A program made the position numbers and the translations under genes. From Eubacterium sp. (lineage in GTDB: Bacteria > Bacillota > Clostridia > Lachnospirales > Lachnospiraceae), in NCBI GenBank assembly GCA_024684035.1, contig JAIKXQ010000001.1, forward strand, positions 1 to 53,498: a DNA stretch of 53,498 nucleotides, given 5' to 3'. The notes below the pieces were generated by a model. The model had not been told where the DNA came from and ran no database searches. It was given only the letters and a program-made list of their open reading frames with translations. Shown here one piece after another: positions 1 to 8,424 of this stretch (position 1 is its first letter; each line of letters opens with the position of its first letter).

Positions 1-5
1 ATAGG

Positions 6-34
6 CAGGGGATGCCATGCTTCGGCATCCCCTG
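6..34 (-). terminator. Hairpin downstream of pgsA, possible terminator
   Basis: An 11-bp perfect inverted repeat (6-16 against 24-34, 7-nt loop) lies about 60 bases past the pgsA stop. A second, imperfect hairpin (43-48 against 66-71) lies between them. No T-run is visible on the minus strand because the window ends, so terminator function is only plausible. Confidence 0.35.
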
Positions 35-93
35 ACCTTCGGATTCCGAACCCCTTATGGGAACCCGGAATTCTCTCTATGCAAGGCTCCGGC

Positions 94-624
94 TTACTTC
101 TGCTTTCCGAGAACCTCTTTGTTCTTGATGATGTAATCACAAAGTGAAATAACTGTGAGAGCTGTTGCCACTCCAATCAGCACCAGTTCGAAGATACGCC
201 ATCCGTCGATGTTGAGAAGGATGACCACAATCATAACCATCTGTGAAACCGTTTTTGTCTTGCCCCACCAGCTTGCGGCGATGACAATTCCGTTATCTGC
301 AGCCACCAGACGGAAGCCGCTGATGATGAACTCTCTGGCAATGATGATAAGAACCACATATGCCGGAATCTCTCTCGTGTCAATGAGACAGATCAGTGCG
401 GAGCAAACCAGAAGCTTATCCGCGAGAGGATCCATGAACTTACCAAAATCCGTCACCAGCTTATACTTTCTCGCGATATATCCGTCGGCAGTGTCAGTGA
501 GACTCGCCACCACAAAAATTGCAAGTGCAACGTATCTTGCCCAACTCTGTGGAAGATACATGAAAACAACAAAAAACGGAATCATTGCCATTCGCAGGCA
601 AGTCAGTTTGTTAGGTAAATTCAT
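94..624 (-). CDS. pgsA: CDP-diacylglycerol-glycerol-3-phosphate 3-phosphatidyltransferase
   Basis: Makes phosphatidylglycerophosphate from CDP-diacylglycerol and glycerol-3-phosphate, the committed step to phosphatidylglycerol, in the cytoplasmic membrane. The 176-residue protein has the complete CDP-alcohol phosphatidyltransferase signature: D44, D47-G48, A51-R52, G61, D65 and D69 with the family spacing. Hydrophobic segments fill residues 10-40 and 85-170, as expected for this integral membrane family. The start is preceded by AGGAGA. It is the last gene of the yicC-remA-gmk-rpoZ-rimO-pgsA operon, 69 bases after rimO. rimO-pgsA adjacency is common in Firmicutes. The assignment is firm; phosphatidylserine synthases share the motif but not this size and context. 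Confidence 0.95.
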   Translation of the reverse strand: MNLPNKLTCLRMAMIPFFVVFMYLPQSWARYVALAIFVVASLTDTADGYIARKYKLVTDFGKFMDPLADKLLVCSALICLIDTREIPAYVVLIIIAREFIISGFRLVAADNGIVIAASWWGKTKTVSQMVMIVVILLNIDGWRIFELVLIGVATALTVISLCDYIIKNKEVLGKQK

Positions 625-693
625 ATCACTATCTCCTGTCTGTTATTATCCCTCATTCTTGCAAAGCAGTCACCATATAAATCGGGTAAAACA

Positions 694-2055
694 TCACTCG
701 GCAGATTTACCAAGCAGTTCATCGGTCTCGTCGTCCACCAGCTGTCCGATGAGATCATATTCCATCGCTGCAGTGACGAGTACTTTTACAAAGTCTCCGG
801 AATTCAGGGTCTCGCTTGTCTGTATAAAAATCATTCCGTCGACGTTCGGTATATCTGCGTAGGTTCTTCCCACGTAGGCATTCTCCTGGCTCATGTAGCC
901 CTCGATAAATACTTCAAGGGTGGTGCCGATGAGATTCTGTCCTCGCTCCGAAGAGATCTCCTGCTGAATCGTCATAAGTGCATCCTGACGATCCTTCATA
1001 ACTTCTTCGTCGATCTGCCCGTCCATCCTGGCAGCCGCAGTTCCCTCTTCACAGGAATAGGTGAAGACCCCGAGTCTGTCAAATTTCATCTCGCGGATGA
1101 AATCGCAGACATCCTCGAACTGCGCCTCTGTCTCCCCGGGGAAGCCGGTGATCAGTGTCGTTCGGATGGCTATATCCGGAATCTCCTGACGAAGGGTATT
1201 TACCACTCTCACAAGATCAGCCCGGGACGTTTTTCTTCCCATCTTCTTAAGGATTTCGTCGTTGGCATGCTGGATCGGAATATCCATGTAGTGACAGATC
1301 TTCGGTTCTTCCTTCATGGTCTGAATGAGCTCCGGATAGATCTCCTCCGGATAGCAGTAGAGCACGCGAATCCAGTGAAGGTCTTCGATCTTGCAGAGTT
1401 CCTTCAGAAGAATATGAAGTCTCTTCTCGCCGTAGAGATCTGTTCCGTAGAGGGTCGTCTCCTGCGCAACGAGAATCAGTTCCTTCACGCCGTCAGCGGC
1501 AAGACCTCTCGCCTCTTCGAGCAGATCCTCCATGGGCACGCTACGGTAGGGTCCACGCATATCGGGAATCGCGCAGTATGTACAGTGCCTGTCACAGCCT
1601 TCCGCAATCTTCAGATACTCAAAGAAACCTCCGGTGGCCATAACACGCCTCTTTTCACCCTTCGGGATGTAATTGAGAGGTTCAAGAATCGCCGGCCGCG
1701 CTCCCTCGCCAACCTTGAGAATCGCCTCTTCGATCTTGTTGTAGCTGTTGGTTCCGACGATGGCGTCCACTTCCGGAATCTCTTCGAGAACTTCTTCTTT
1801 GTAGCGCTCTGCCACACAGCCGGTTACAATGAGCGTATGACATTTGCCCTCTGTTTTGTATCTGGCCATGTCGAGGATCGTGTTGACGCTCTCTTCCTTC
1901 GCCGAGTCAATGAAACAGCAGGTGTTGACAATAATAATCTCCGCCTCTGTCTCATCATCTGTCATCTCATAGCCGCGACCTGCGAGGCTGCCGAGCATAT
2001 GCTCCGCATCCACCAGATTCTTGTCGCAGCCCAGCGATATAAATAATACTTTCAT
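694..2055 (-). CDS. rimO: Ribosomal protein S12 methylthiotransferase RimO
   Basis: Radical SAM methylthiotransferase that modifies the conserved aspartate of ribosomal protein S12. The 453-residue protein has the three expected parts. The N-terminal UPF0004 domain carries the auxiliary-cluster cysteines C10, C46 and C80. The radical SAM domain has the CxxxCxxC triad C154, C158, C161. A C-terminal TRAM-like domain follows after about residue 380. The opening motif SLGCDKNLVD is characteristic of RimO rather than MiaB, which has a different start and context. The start codon follows the rpoZ stop by three bases, so it is translated from the same message. Its ribosome-binding site is weak (GGTGAAG), which suggests coupling to rpoZ. 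Confidence 0.95.
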   Translation of the reverse strand: MKVLFISLGCDKNLVDAEHMLGSLAGRGYEMTDDETEAEIIIVNTCCFIDSAKEESVNTILDMARYKTEGKCHTLIVTGCVAERYKEEVLEEIPEVDAIVGTNSYNKIEEAILKVGEGARPAILEPLNYIPKGEKRRVMATGGFFEYLKIAEGCDRHCTYCAIPDMRGPYRSVPMEDLLEEARGLAADGVKELILVAQETTLYGTDLYGEKRLHILLKELCKIEDLHWIRVLYCYPEEIYPELIQTMKEEPKICHYMDIPIQHANDEILKKMGRKTSRADLVRVVNTLRQEIPDIAIRTTLITGFPGETEAQFEDVCDFIREMKFDRLGVFTYSCEEGTAAARMDGQIDEEVMKDRQDALMTIQQEISSERGQNLIGTTLEVFIEGYMSQENAYVGRTYADIPNVDGMIFIQTSETLNSGDFVKVLVTAAMEYDLIGQLVDDETDELLGKSAE

Positions 2056-2058
2056 ATA

Positions 2059-2319
2059 TTATTCTTCACCATTATCTTCTCTCGGAAGAATGTTTACCTC
2101 GCCGTCGTAAAGCTCATCAACGGCGATGCTCAGCGGTTTTCTCTCTGTTCCGTTCTTATCTTTGCTGTTTACTCTGGGCTTGTCGCCGTCAATAATCTGA
2201 CGCGCTCTCTTTGCAGAAGCAAGTACGATGGAGTAACGGCTTGTTACAAGCGGTGCCTCTTCTCTGTCCTGGTCCTTGTTAATCTTCTCGATCATTTCTA
2301 CATATGACGGATGAATCAT
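2059..2319 (-). CDS. rpoZ: RNA polymerase omega subunit
   Basis: Small RNA polymerase subunit that helps assemble beta-prime. The 86-residue protein starts with the clostridial form MIHPSYVEM and has the omega core (SRYSIVLASAKRARQI, residues 27-42) ending in an acidic tail. A poorly conserved loop around residues 46-62 is charged. Its start overlaps the gmk stop as ATGA, so the two are translationally coupled. The gmk-rpoZ pairing is the standard order in Firmicutes and makes the call secure despite the short length. Confidence 0.93.
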   Translation of the reverse strand: MIHPSYVEMIEKINKDQDREEAPLVTSRYSIVLASAKRARQIIDGDKPRVNSKDKNGTERKPLSIAVDELYDGEVNILPREDNGEE

Positions 2320-2954
2320 TTTTTGTTCTCCTCTCGTTCTTTTAATTGTCTGCAGATTGTAGTGATAAATTCTTTCTGATGACTCGACTGACTGTGCTGA
2401 GACTGGATCAGCGCATGAAGTTCATCTGTGCACCCTTCCAGATCATCGTTTACCAGAATGTAGTCGTACAGAGCCATGCTTCCGGACTCTTCGACTGCTC
2501 TTGCCATTCTCTGGGCAATAACTTCCGCAGTCTCCGTGCCTCTTCCGGTGAGCCTTTTCTCCAGCTCCAGGGCATTCGGCGGAGTGACAAAAATGAGCAC
2601 TGTGTCCGGTCTCTTGGCCTTCACCTTCAATGCTCCCTGAATCTCAATCTCAAGAATCACATCCTTGCCGCCGGCCAGCTGCTCGTCCACATAGGCCGAA
2701 GGTGTTCCGTAAGAGTGGTTCACATAGCACGCGTACTCGAGGAATTCGTCATTTTTTATCATGTTCTGGAATTCCTCATCAGTTTTATAAAAATAATCAA
2801 CGCCATCCTTCTCTCCCGGTCTCGGACTTCTTGTCGTCGCCGAAACAGAAAGTGCGTAGTTGTCATATTTTTCAAGAAGTCTCTTCATCAGAGTCCCCTT
2901 GCCCGATCCGGAAAAACCGGAAAGGATTACAAGCAATCCTTCATTCATCTTCAT
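2316..2954 (-). CDS. gmk: Guanylate kinase
   Basis: Phosphorylates GMP to GDP with ATP in the cytoplasm. The P-loop GFSGSGKGT is followed by the GMP-binding region (SATTRSPRPGEKDGVDYFY) and by the lid and core segments (EYACYVNHSYGTP; LEIEIQGALKVK). The open frame extends four codons further to 2966. The start at 2954 is preferred because a GAGGAG box sits just before it, inside the 3' end of remA. A second Met two codons later is also possible. The gene overlaps the end of remA and the start of rpoZ, so the three form a tightly coupled block. Confidence 0.95.
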   Translation of the reverse strand: MKMNEGLLVILSGFSGSGKGTLMKRLLEKYDNYALSVSATTRSPRPGEKDGVDYFYKTDEEFQNMIKNDEFLEYACYVNHSYGTPSAYVDEQLAGGKDVILEIEIQGALKVKAKRPDTVLIFVTPPNALELEKRLTGRGTETAEVIAQRMARAVEESGSMALYDYILVNDDLEGCTDELHALIQSQHSQSSHQKEFITTICRQLKEREENKK

Positions 2955-3234
2955 GAATCTCCTCATCTTCCCAGGACGAAACAGCCTGCCGGTCGAACGC
3001 CTGATTAAATCTGCGCATCACCGTGTCCGGCTGAAGAGCCGAGAGCATAATAGAATCATCATCCAGCACGAGCACTGCCTTTGTCTTGCGTCCCTGCGTC
3101 GCGTCGATGATCCTGCCCTCCTGCCTGGCATGCGTCACAAGTCTCTTCACCGGAGCCGCCTCCGGGCTGACCGCTGCAACCAGCTTGTCCGAATTGACCG
3201 CATTGCCGAACCCGATATTAATCATCCTGGCCAT
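2941..3234 (-). CDS. remA: RemA/DUF370 family DNA-binding regulator
   Basis: Member of the DUF370/RemA family. In Bacillus subtilis RemA is a DNA-binding activator of biofilm matrix and osmoprotection genes; whether that role holds here is unknown. The 97-residue protein has the hallmark opening MINIGFGN (from residue 4), the SPEAAPVKRL region and the conserved TDSIMLSALQPDTVMRRF-like segment (residues 58-77). A good AAGGAG box precedes the start. A location directly between yicC and gmk is the usual one in clostridia and supports the assignment. The acidic C-terminal tail overlaps gmk. Confidence 0.9.
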   Translation of the reverse strand: MARMINIGFGNAVNSDKLVAAVSPEAAPVKRLVTHARQEGRIIDATQGRKTKAVLVLDDDSIMLSALQPDTVMRRFNQAFDRQAVSSWEDEEIHEDE

Positions 3235-3244
3235 CTGTGTCTCC

Positions 3245-4132
3245 TTACTCTACGTTCTGTACCTGCTCACGGATTTTTTCAATCTCCGTCTTGAGTTCCA
3301 CACCGATGTTGGAAGTCTCAAGGTCATTTGCCTTCGAAAGAATCGTATTCGCTTCCCTGTTCATCTCCTGGGCAAGGAAATCCAGCTTGCGCCCGATATT
3401 ATCTCCGATGGCGAGGGTATCCCGCATATTCTGAATATGACTCTTCAGACGGACAGTCTCCTCATCTTTGCAGATCTTGTCAGAAAAAAGAACGACCTCC
3501 GCCGCAATCCGGCTGTCATCAATATCGGCCGCTGCAAGCAGTTCTTTCGTCTTGTCCTCCAGGCGCTTGCGATACTCCTCCATAATCTGAGGCTCTCTCT
3601 CCATCACCTTGGCAACATTCTGTTCAAGGTTCTCCAGTTTTCCGTAGAGATCATCCCTGAGGTTCTCTCCCTCCGTATTTCGTGCTTTGCGGAAGGCTTC
3701 GCCCGCCTGACGGATCACCGGCTCCAGTTCAGCCCAGAGCGCATCCTCATCCGGTGAATTATCCTCCTGCGTGAGAACATCCGGACAGCGGAGAAGCTGA
3801 CTGACTGTCATGTCATTGCGAAGGCCGAAAGCTTCCTCTGCCTTCTTTGCATATTCCAGATACTGTCTGGCAAGTTCTTCATTATACTTCAGGGTTACAT
3901 TGGTCTGAGAATAGTCTTCGTAGGTAATATAGACGTCGATCTTTCCACGCTGCGCGTAATCCTTGAGCAGACTGCGGATCTTCGACTCAAACAGACTGAA
4001 TTTCTTCGGAGCCTTGATACTCGGTTCGAGATAACGATGATTTACAGACTTGATCTCCACAACGATCTTCTGTCTCTCATCCTGAACCTCAGCCCTTCCG
4101 AAACCGGTCATGCTGTAGATCTTATTGGACAT
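3245..4132 (-). CDS. yicC: YicC family endoribonuclease
   Basis: First gene of the operon. The 295-residue protein has the YicC N-terminal domain beginning SMTGFGRAEV and containing SVNHRYLE (residues 29-36). The C-terminal DUF1732 domain includes the conserved LDFLAQEMNREANTI segment near residue 255. YicC proteins are now considered endoribonucleases (for example acting on small RNAs in E. coli); the substrate here is unknown. The start is supported by an AGAGGA box eight bases upstream. A sigma-A promoter lies 76 bases upstream. Confidence 0.93.
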   Translation of the reverse strand: MSNKIYSMTGFGRAEVQDERQKIVVEIKSVNHRYLEPSIKAPKKFSLFESKIRSLLKDYAQRGKIDVYITYEDYSQTNVTLKYNEELARQYLEYAKKAEEAFGLRNDMTVSQLLRCPDVLTQEDNSPDEDALWAELEPVIRQAGEAFRKARNTEGENLRDDLYGKLENLEQNVAKVMEREPQIMEEYRKRLEDKTKELLAAADIDDSRIAAEVVLFSDKICKDEETVRLKSHIQNMRDTLAIGDNIGRKLDFLAQEMNREANTILSKANDLETSNIGVELKTEIEKIREQVQNVE

Positions 4133-4207
4133 GTAAAGTATCCTCTTATTGATTCGTTTATCTGTATCAGATATCCATATGGCCTATGGTCATACAAATA
4201 CAGGGTA

Positions 4208-4236
4208 ATTATAGTGCAAGGGATGGAAACAGTCAA
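4208..4236 (-). promoter_or_regulatory. Sigma-A promoter of the yicC-remA-gmk-rpoZ-rimO-pgsA operon
   Basis: On the minus strand a TTGACT -35 (4236-4231) is followed by exactly 17 bases and a perfect TATAAT -10 (4213-4208). It is correctly placed for yicC and is the only strong promoter seen before this six-gene block. Confidence 0.85.
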
Positions 4237-4252
4237 ATATTTTTACATTGAG

Positions 4253-4298
4253 AAAAAAAGCCAGAGTCGATGTCCCTGACCGGTTCATCACCTCTGGC
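4253..4298 (-). terminator. Rho-independent terminator of the Stealth gene
   Basis: The arms 4292-4298 and 4260-4266 form a 7-bp stem (GCCAGAG with CTCTGGC), followed on the minus strand by seven T residues (4259-4253). It sits 34 bases past the stop of the gene at 4332 and just upstream of the yicC promoter, isolating the two transcription units. Confidence 0.75.
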
Positions 4299-4331
4299 TT
4301 TCTTTCATATCTCCGGTTACACGTAAGTATG

Positions 4332-5378
4332 TCAGATCGCGCAACTCTCAAACGAAGACTGTTCGGGCAGTATTTTTTCAAATGCACGCTCCAGCATCCG
4401 TTTATATCGTTCAAAATTACCTGCGTTTTCGCCGGACAACGTATCATTAAGAACAAGGCAGGCTCTTTCTTTCGACTGTATAGCACCGCAGATCGTCTCT
4501 AAAGATCCCTCATCGCTGAACTCATAATACTTTCCCCACCGAAATACATCGGAAGGAACAAAGCTTCCTTCTGCAAATCTCGTATATCGGACAAGCCACT
4601 GATTCAAATCCAGTGGTGTTCGAAATCTGTTGCGGCAGACTTCATCCAGATAGTCATGCTCTCTTTCCCAGATCTTTTCAAAGGAACTCTTCTTATATGC
4701 AATCGGGAGATGACTGTCATAAAAGGCGGATAAGCGATAGCCGGTCATTCTGAGCATGTTTTCCACGCTATTCCTGAAGCCATATTTTATATTTACCCAT
4801 TTACCGAAATGCTTTAGCGCATTGCTTCCCCCATGACAGTACTTGTTTACAACTCCCATATCATTGAAGGCTATGTGCCAGACTAAGGCTCTCCGGTCAT
4901 AATTGACCATCGTTTTTGCAAGTAACATGTCACATGGAATATTGTTCTTAAAGAAAGCATCCTCACGCAACCGGTCAATCACAAACAAGTCGTCGTTGAA
5001 CAGAATAAAGTTCTCGGAGAGATCTTTGATCCGATGAATATTCAATTCTATGGTATTTGAATTATAGGTTGGAAGGTATTCCTCCGGGATGTAGTCCTTA
5101 TGATTTACGACAACCAGTTTCTCGTTGTCTGTGTTCAGCCATTCCGGAAGATGTCCCCATGTCACAAAATAGATTTTATTCACCCATGGCAAATTCTTTT
5201 CTATTCCACGAAACCAGTACCTCATGAGATCCCAGTCCCGAAAACGCTGTTCTGAATTACAACTGGAATCTGTACTCAAGCCGTCATATTTTTTCTTTTC
5301 TAATTTCCAGGCGCGGTCATTTCCGTCAACCCAGGGCACAACAATATCTATCTTATCATTTACATTTGATTTTCTCAT
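4332..5378 (-). CDS. Stealth-type hexose-1-phosphoryltransferase
   Basis: Stealth family proteins transfer sugar-1-phosphate groups, making phosphodiester-linked capsule or exopolysaccharides. The 348-residue protein shows conserved region 1 (IDIVVPWVDGND, residues 10-21). Region 2 runs from the RFRDWDLMRYW segment through LPTYNSNTIELNIHRI to FILFNDDLFV near residue 127. Region 3 is seen as SHLPIAYKKS. The open frame extends 22 codons upstream, but the start at 5378 has a GAGGGG box six bases before it. The gene stands alone between housekeeping operons, with its own terminator and no glycan cluster around it. It looks more AT-rich than its neighbours, so it may be a lateral acquisition. The acceptor and the sugar are unknown. 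Confidence 0.85.
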   Translation of the reverse strand: MRKSNVNDKIDIVVPWVDGNDRAWKLEKKKYDGLSTDSSCNSEQRFRDWDLMRYWFRGIEKNLPWVNKIYFVTWGHLPEWLNTDNEKLVVVNHKDYIPEEYLPTYNSNTIELNIHRIKDLSENFILFNDDLFVIDRLREDAFFKNNIPCDMLLAKTMVNYDRRALVWHIAFNDMGVVNKYCHGGSNALKHFGKWVNIKYGFRNSVENMLRMTGYRLSAFYDSHLPIAYKKSSFEKIWEREHDYLDEVCRNRFRTPLDLNQWLVRYTRFAEGSFVPSDVFRWGKYYEFSDEGSLETICGAIQSKERACLVLNDTLSGENAGNFERYKRMLERAFEKILPEQSSFESCAI

Positions 5379-5545
5379 GTCGATCCCCTCAACATAATCT
5401 GATACATACAATCTGTGCCGTAAGTAATGTAACATAACAGCCAAATATACCTATTCCATTTATTTTATGTTTATCAGAAATCTTTGTCAAGAGGGGGACG
5501 GAATCCGTCGGGGGTCTCGTTGCAGAACGTAAAGACGCATTTGAA

Positions 5546-5569
5546 GAGGCCGGTCTCTCGACCGGCCTC
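5546..5569 (-). terminator. GC-rich hairpin after the 5'-nucleotidase-like gene
   Basis: A 9-bp perfect stem (5546-5554 with 5561-5569, 6-nt loop) lies 57 bases past the stop of the gene at 5626. It is flanked by short A/T stretches that extend the pairing. The T-tract is poor, so terminator function is moderately supported. Confidence 0.5.
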
Positions 5570-5625
5570 CAAATAGAATGTATCCATTTTCGCATCTTTG
5601 AATTTGCCATAAAAACAGGAATGAA

Positions 5626-8328
5626 CTAGCTCCAGTGTCTCCTCAGCTTACCAAGGATCAGCACCATAAATCCGGCTGCAATGAATACCCAGCCCCAGAA
5701 GCGCACCACCGGCGTATCTCCTGTGGTGACGGAAGCAGCCCTGGTCAATCCTGTGGGTGTCGGTGTCGTCGATCCTGTAGGTGACGTCGCCCCCGGCGTT
5801 CCGGAAGCATTCGGCGTCGTGGATGCGCCCGGTGTTGTGGACGCTCCCGGTGTTGTGGTTGCTCCGGGTGTCGTTGTGGCACCCGGTGTAGTTGTGACCT
5901 GAGGCGTCGGTGTAGCGTCTGAAGCATCTTTGTATGTCACGGCAAAAGGCGACATCTTACTAAGCTTCATGGTCATCTTCAGTCCGTTGACGCTGAACTC
6001 CGGCGTGATAACCTTTCCCTCATGATTATTATAAACAGCGTAGGTGCGGTTCACACCGTTGGCCGGAGCAGTGATCTTGAGACTTGAGAGATCCACATCC
6101 ACATCAATGCTCTTTCCCTCATCCAGTTCGGTGATCTCCGTCTCCTTGCTTTCCTTCCCGTCATTGATAGTCTTCTTCAGTGTGACAACGAAGGGCTTGC
6201 TGTTCTTCTTCTCTTCCTCAGACATCTCCTTCAGAATCTCGGCGTCTGTCTCAGTTTCAGCCTTCACCGTGAGGCTGACTTTGACCGTAGCTCCGTTCTC
6301 AATGAGCTTCTCATCATTGGAAGACAGGATGTTCTTCTTGATCTCGTCATCCGTCAGCTGTCCGTCCGTGGTATTCTCCATCTTTCCTTCTGTCTCAACG
6401 GTGATCGTCGCGGAGCAGACACTGCAGGTCTCGATCAGCTCTCCCTTTTGGGTAAGGGTGGCCGGCGTTCTCTTCGTGACAACAAAATCATGCTTTTCCT
6501 TCTTTGTCTCCGTGCAGAGTTCACAGGAATAGATGTGGTTTCCGTCCACCTTTACCTCTCCGTCCTCCGCCTTCGGATTCACCCATCGATGAGCTTTGGG
6601 ATCACTGGCCTCCAGAACTGTAATCCTTCCCTGTGTGGAACCGTACATCGAGGAGGTAATTTTTCCATTTAAATACTCTTCGTCTGTAAGATAAGTGAGA
6701 AGCGCGGTGGTATCCGTATACTTCGTAACGGTCTGTGTCTCGGTTGAACTTGCCTTTAATACAGCTTTGGCCTCTGTACTGTCTTTCAAAAACTCCTTTG
6801 TTCCGGCCACTTTGTATTTCTTCGTCGCCTCAATTGGTTCTCCGTTAACCTTCACATTCTGAACGCGACGAGGTTTGGTATCGTCGATCTTGTCAAACCT
6901 TCCATCGTTCTTTGTCACAATAGCACCAGCGCCTGCGTGCAGGTTAATTTCATAGGTCAGTCCCGAAGTCTGGGCAAACGAACTATTCCAGATTAAATGT
7001 CCCGTTGTATTGCTCCAGTTTTTGTTCGAGCAGTACTCAAGGAAATCCAGGATTCGCTGACCGGTTATCTCTACGACAACCATCGTCTTATTCCCAGGAT
7101 TCACTTTTTGAAGAGTCTCCTTGGAAATCTCGCCCGCAGGAATACCGGCACCTTCAACGCTTCCCCCGGAAGCAAAAGCGATATCCGCACCGGTCACTGC
7201 TCTGTAAGCGTCAGCGCAGAAATTTCCAAGAGTACTCTCCTTATAACCTGTGATTCTCTCAGTCTTATCATCGAGTACCGAAAGATATACCGCCGATTCG
7301 CCAATGGCCGCAGAAAGCTCAGCTAGCTCTTTCGTATATTTATCTACAAGATCCTGTGTTGTTCTCCAAGCAGTCTCGACAGTCGGAACCTTTTCATTCT
7401 TTGTTTCCACGTTCTTCGGATCAATTTGCTCTTCAGTGATGCTCAACTGGTTATTTTCAAATTTCAGCGTCATCTTTCCGATGGTCTCAAGATATCTTCC
7501 GGCTGACACATAAACAACATCCTCACCTTCTTTATCCTTTAATTTCGAGTTATGAACAGCGTGATCATGACCGTCAATCATCGCTGTGATTCCCTTCGTC
7601 CCCTTAATCAACGTCTCTGCCTGCCATTTTTCAGGCACGTCCTCCGTTCCGATGTGTCCTACAACGATTACATAGTCCGCGCCACCTGTTTTCGCCTTAT
7701 CTACAGCCTGCTGCAGACATTGAATCAGTTCGCCGTCTCCTTCTTTGAACCCGTAGTCCTTAAAGTCCGTCGCCGAAGAATTTCCAATTGATTCCGGAGT
7801 GACAATTCCGACGAAAGCTACCTTGTGTCCAGCCAAAGTCTTAATCACATAGGGTGATAATACCGTAGCCTCGGTAGTCGAAGTTGTGGCGTGTTTTACG
7901 AAGTTTGCGCAGATATACTGTCCGTGAAAACCACTGGCCAGTGTATTGATAAACTGACCGGCACCATAATCAAAATCCTGATCGCCGGGGACTGCCAGAT
8001 CATAGGGAATTGTATTCATGAGGTTGATCATGCCAAGTCCCTGTGTGCTGTCTCCGAGGGTTCCCCCCTCCAGAGCACCTCCCGCATCCACCGTCAGCAC
8101 ATTTCCGTTTCCATACTGATGAATCAGCGACGCCCGAAGGGCTGCAATGCTCGCAAAATCGGTAAACGAGCAATGCATATCATTCGTGTGGATGATTACC
8201 GCTGTGTCTGTCGTTGTATCTGCCTCCGCCGGCGTCGCGGCCGGCCAGATTAAAGAGCCAAGCATCGCAGTCATCAATACCAGTAATAGCAGGAATCCAG
8301 TAGCTTTGCCCTTTATCTTGTCCTTCAT
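5626..8328 (-). CDS. Surface-anchored 5'-nucleotidase-like protein with altered active site
   Basis: A 900-residue exported protein. The start at 8328 has GGAGGT six bases upstream (the open frame extends to 8409). Layout: signal peptide (1-37), calcineurin-like phosphoesterase domain (about 43-300), 5'-nucleotidase C-terminal domain (about 340-600), a small Cys-rich segment with two CxxC pairs (about 625-670), an acidic beta-rich region, a Thr/Pro/Gly repeat stalk (about 805-865) and a C-terminal hydrophobic helix followed by RRHWS. The metal motif D50-x-H52 and H225, H254 and H256 are present. However, the bridging Asp of DAGD is Gly84, the GNHE motif reads G-D116-Q117-D, and the GGGIR arginine is replaced. 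Nucleotidase activity is therefore doubtful. The TTGD motif before the helix resembles noncanonical Lachnospiraceae wall anchors (inference). Confidence 0.85.
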   Translation of the reverse strand: MKDKIKGKATGFLLLLVLMTAMLGSLIWPAATPAEADTTTDTAVIIHTNDMHCSFTDFASIAALRASLIHQYGNGNVLTVDAGGALEGGTLGDSTQGLGMINLMNTIPYDLAVPGDQDFDYGAGQFINTLASGFHGQYICANFVKHATTSTTEATVLSPYVIKTLAGHKVAFVGIVTPESIGNSSATDFKDYGFKEGDGELIQCLQQAVDKAKTGGADYVIVVGHIGTEDVPEKWQAETLIKGTKGITAMIDGHDHAVHNSKLKDKEGEDVVYVSAGRYLETIGKMTLKFENNQLSITEEQIDPKNVETKNEKVPTVETAWRTTQDLVDKYTKELAELSAAIGESAVYLSVLDDKTERITGYKESTLGNFCADAYRAVTGADIAFASGGSVEGAGIPAGEISKETLQKVNPGNKTMVVVEITGQRILDFLEYCSNKNWSNTTGHLIWNSSFAQTSGLTYEINLHAGAGAIVTKNDGRFDKIDDTKPRRVQNVKVNGEPIEATKKYKVAGTKEFLKDSTEAKAVLKASSTETQTVTKYTDTTALLTYLTDEEYLNGKITSSMYGSTQGRITVLEASDPKAHRWVNPKAEDGEVKVDGNHIYSCELCTETKKEKHDFVVTKRTPATLTQKGELIETCSVCSATITVETEGKMENTTDGQLTDDEIKKNILSSNDEKLIENGATVKVSLTVKAETETDAEILKEMSEEEKKNSKPFVVTLKKTINDGKESKETEITELDEGKSIDVDVDLSSLKITAPANGVNRTYAVYNNHEGKVITPEFSVNGLKMTMKLSKMSPFAVTYKDASDATPTPQVTTTPGATTTPGATTTPGASTTPGASTTPNASGTPGATSPTGSTTPTPTGLTRAASVTTGDTPVVRFWGWVFIAAGFMVLILGKLRRHWS
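5800..5900 (-). repeat. Coding tandem repeat, Thr/Pro/Gly stalk
   Basis: Roughly 21-base units encode successive TTPGATT/TTPGAST heptads in the stalk of the 5'-nucleotidase-like protein. They are in frame and degenerate toward one end. This is typical of a surface spacer that varies in length. Confidence 0.8.
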
Positions 8329-8424
8329 TCCGATACCTCCATCTATAAAAACACAAGTCTTCGGTACTTCGTTCCTATAGATTTCATCGGCTTTCGGGAA
8401 GGAAATCATAAGAGAATCAGCAAT

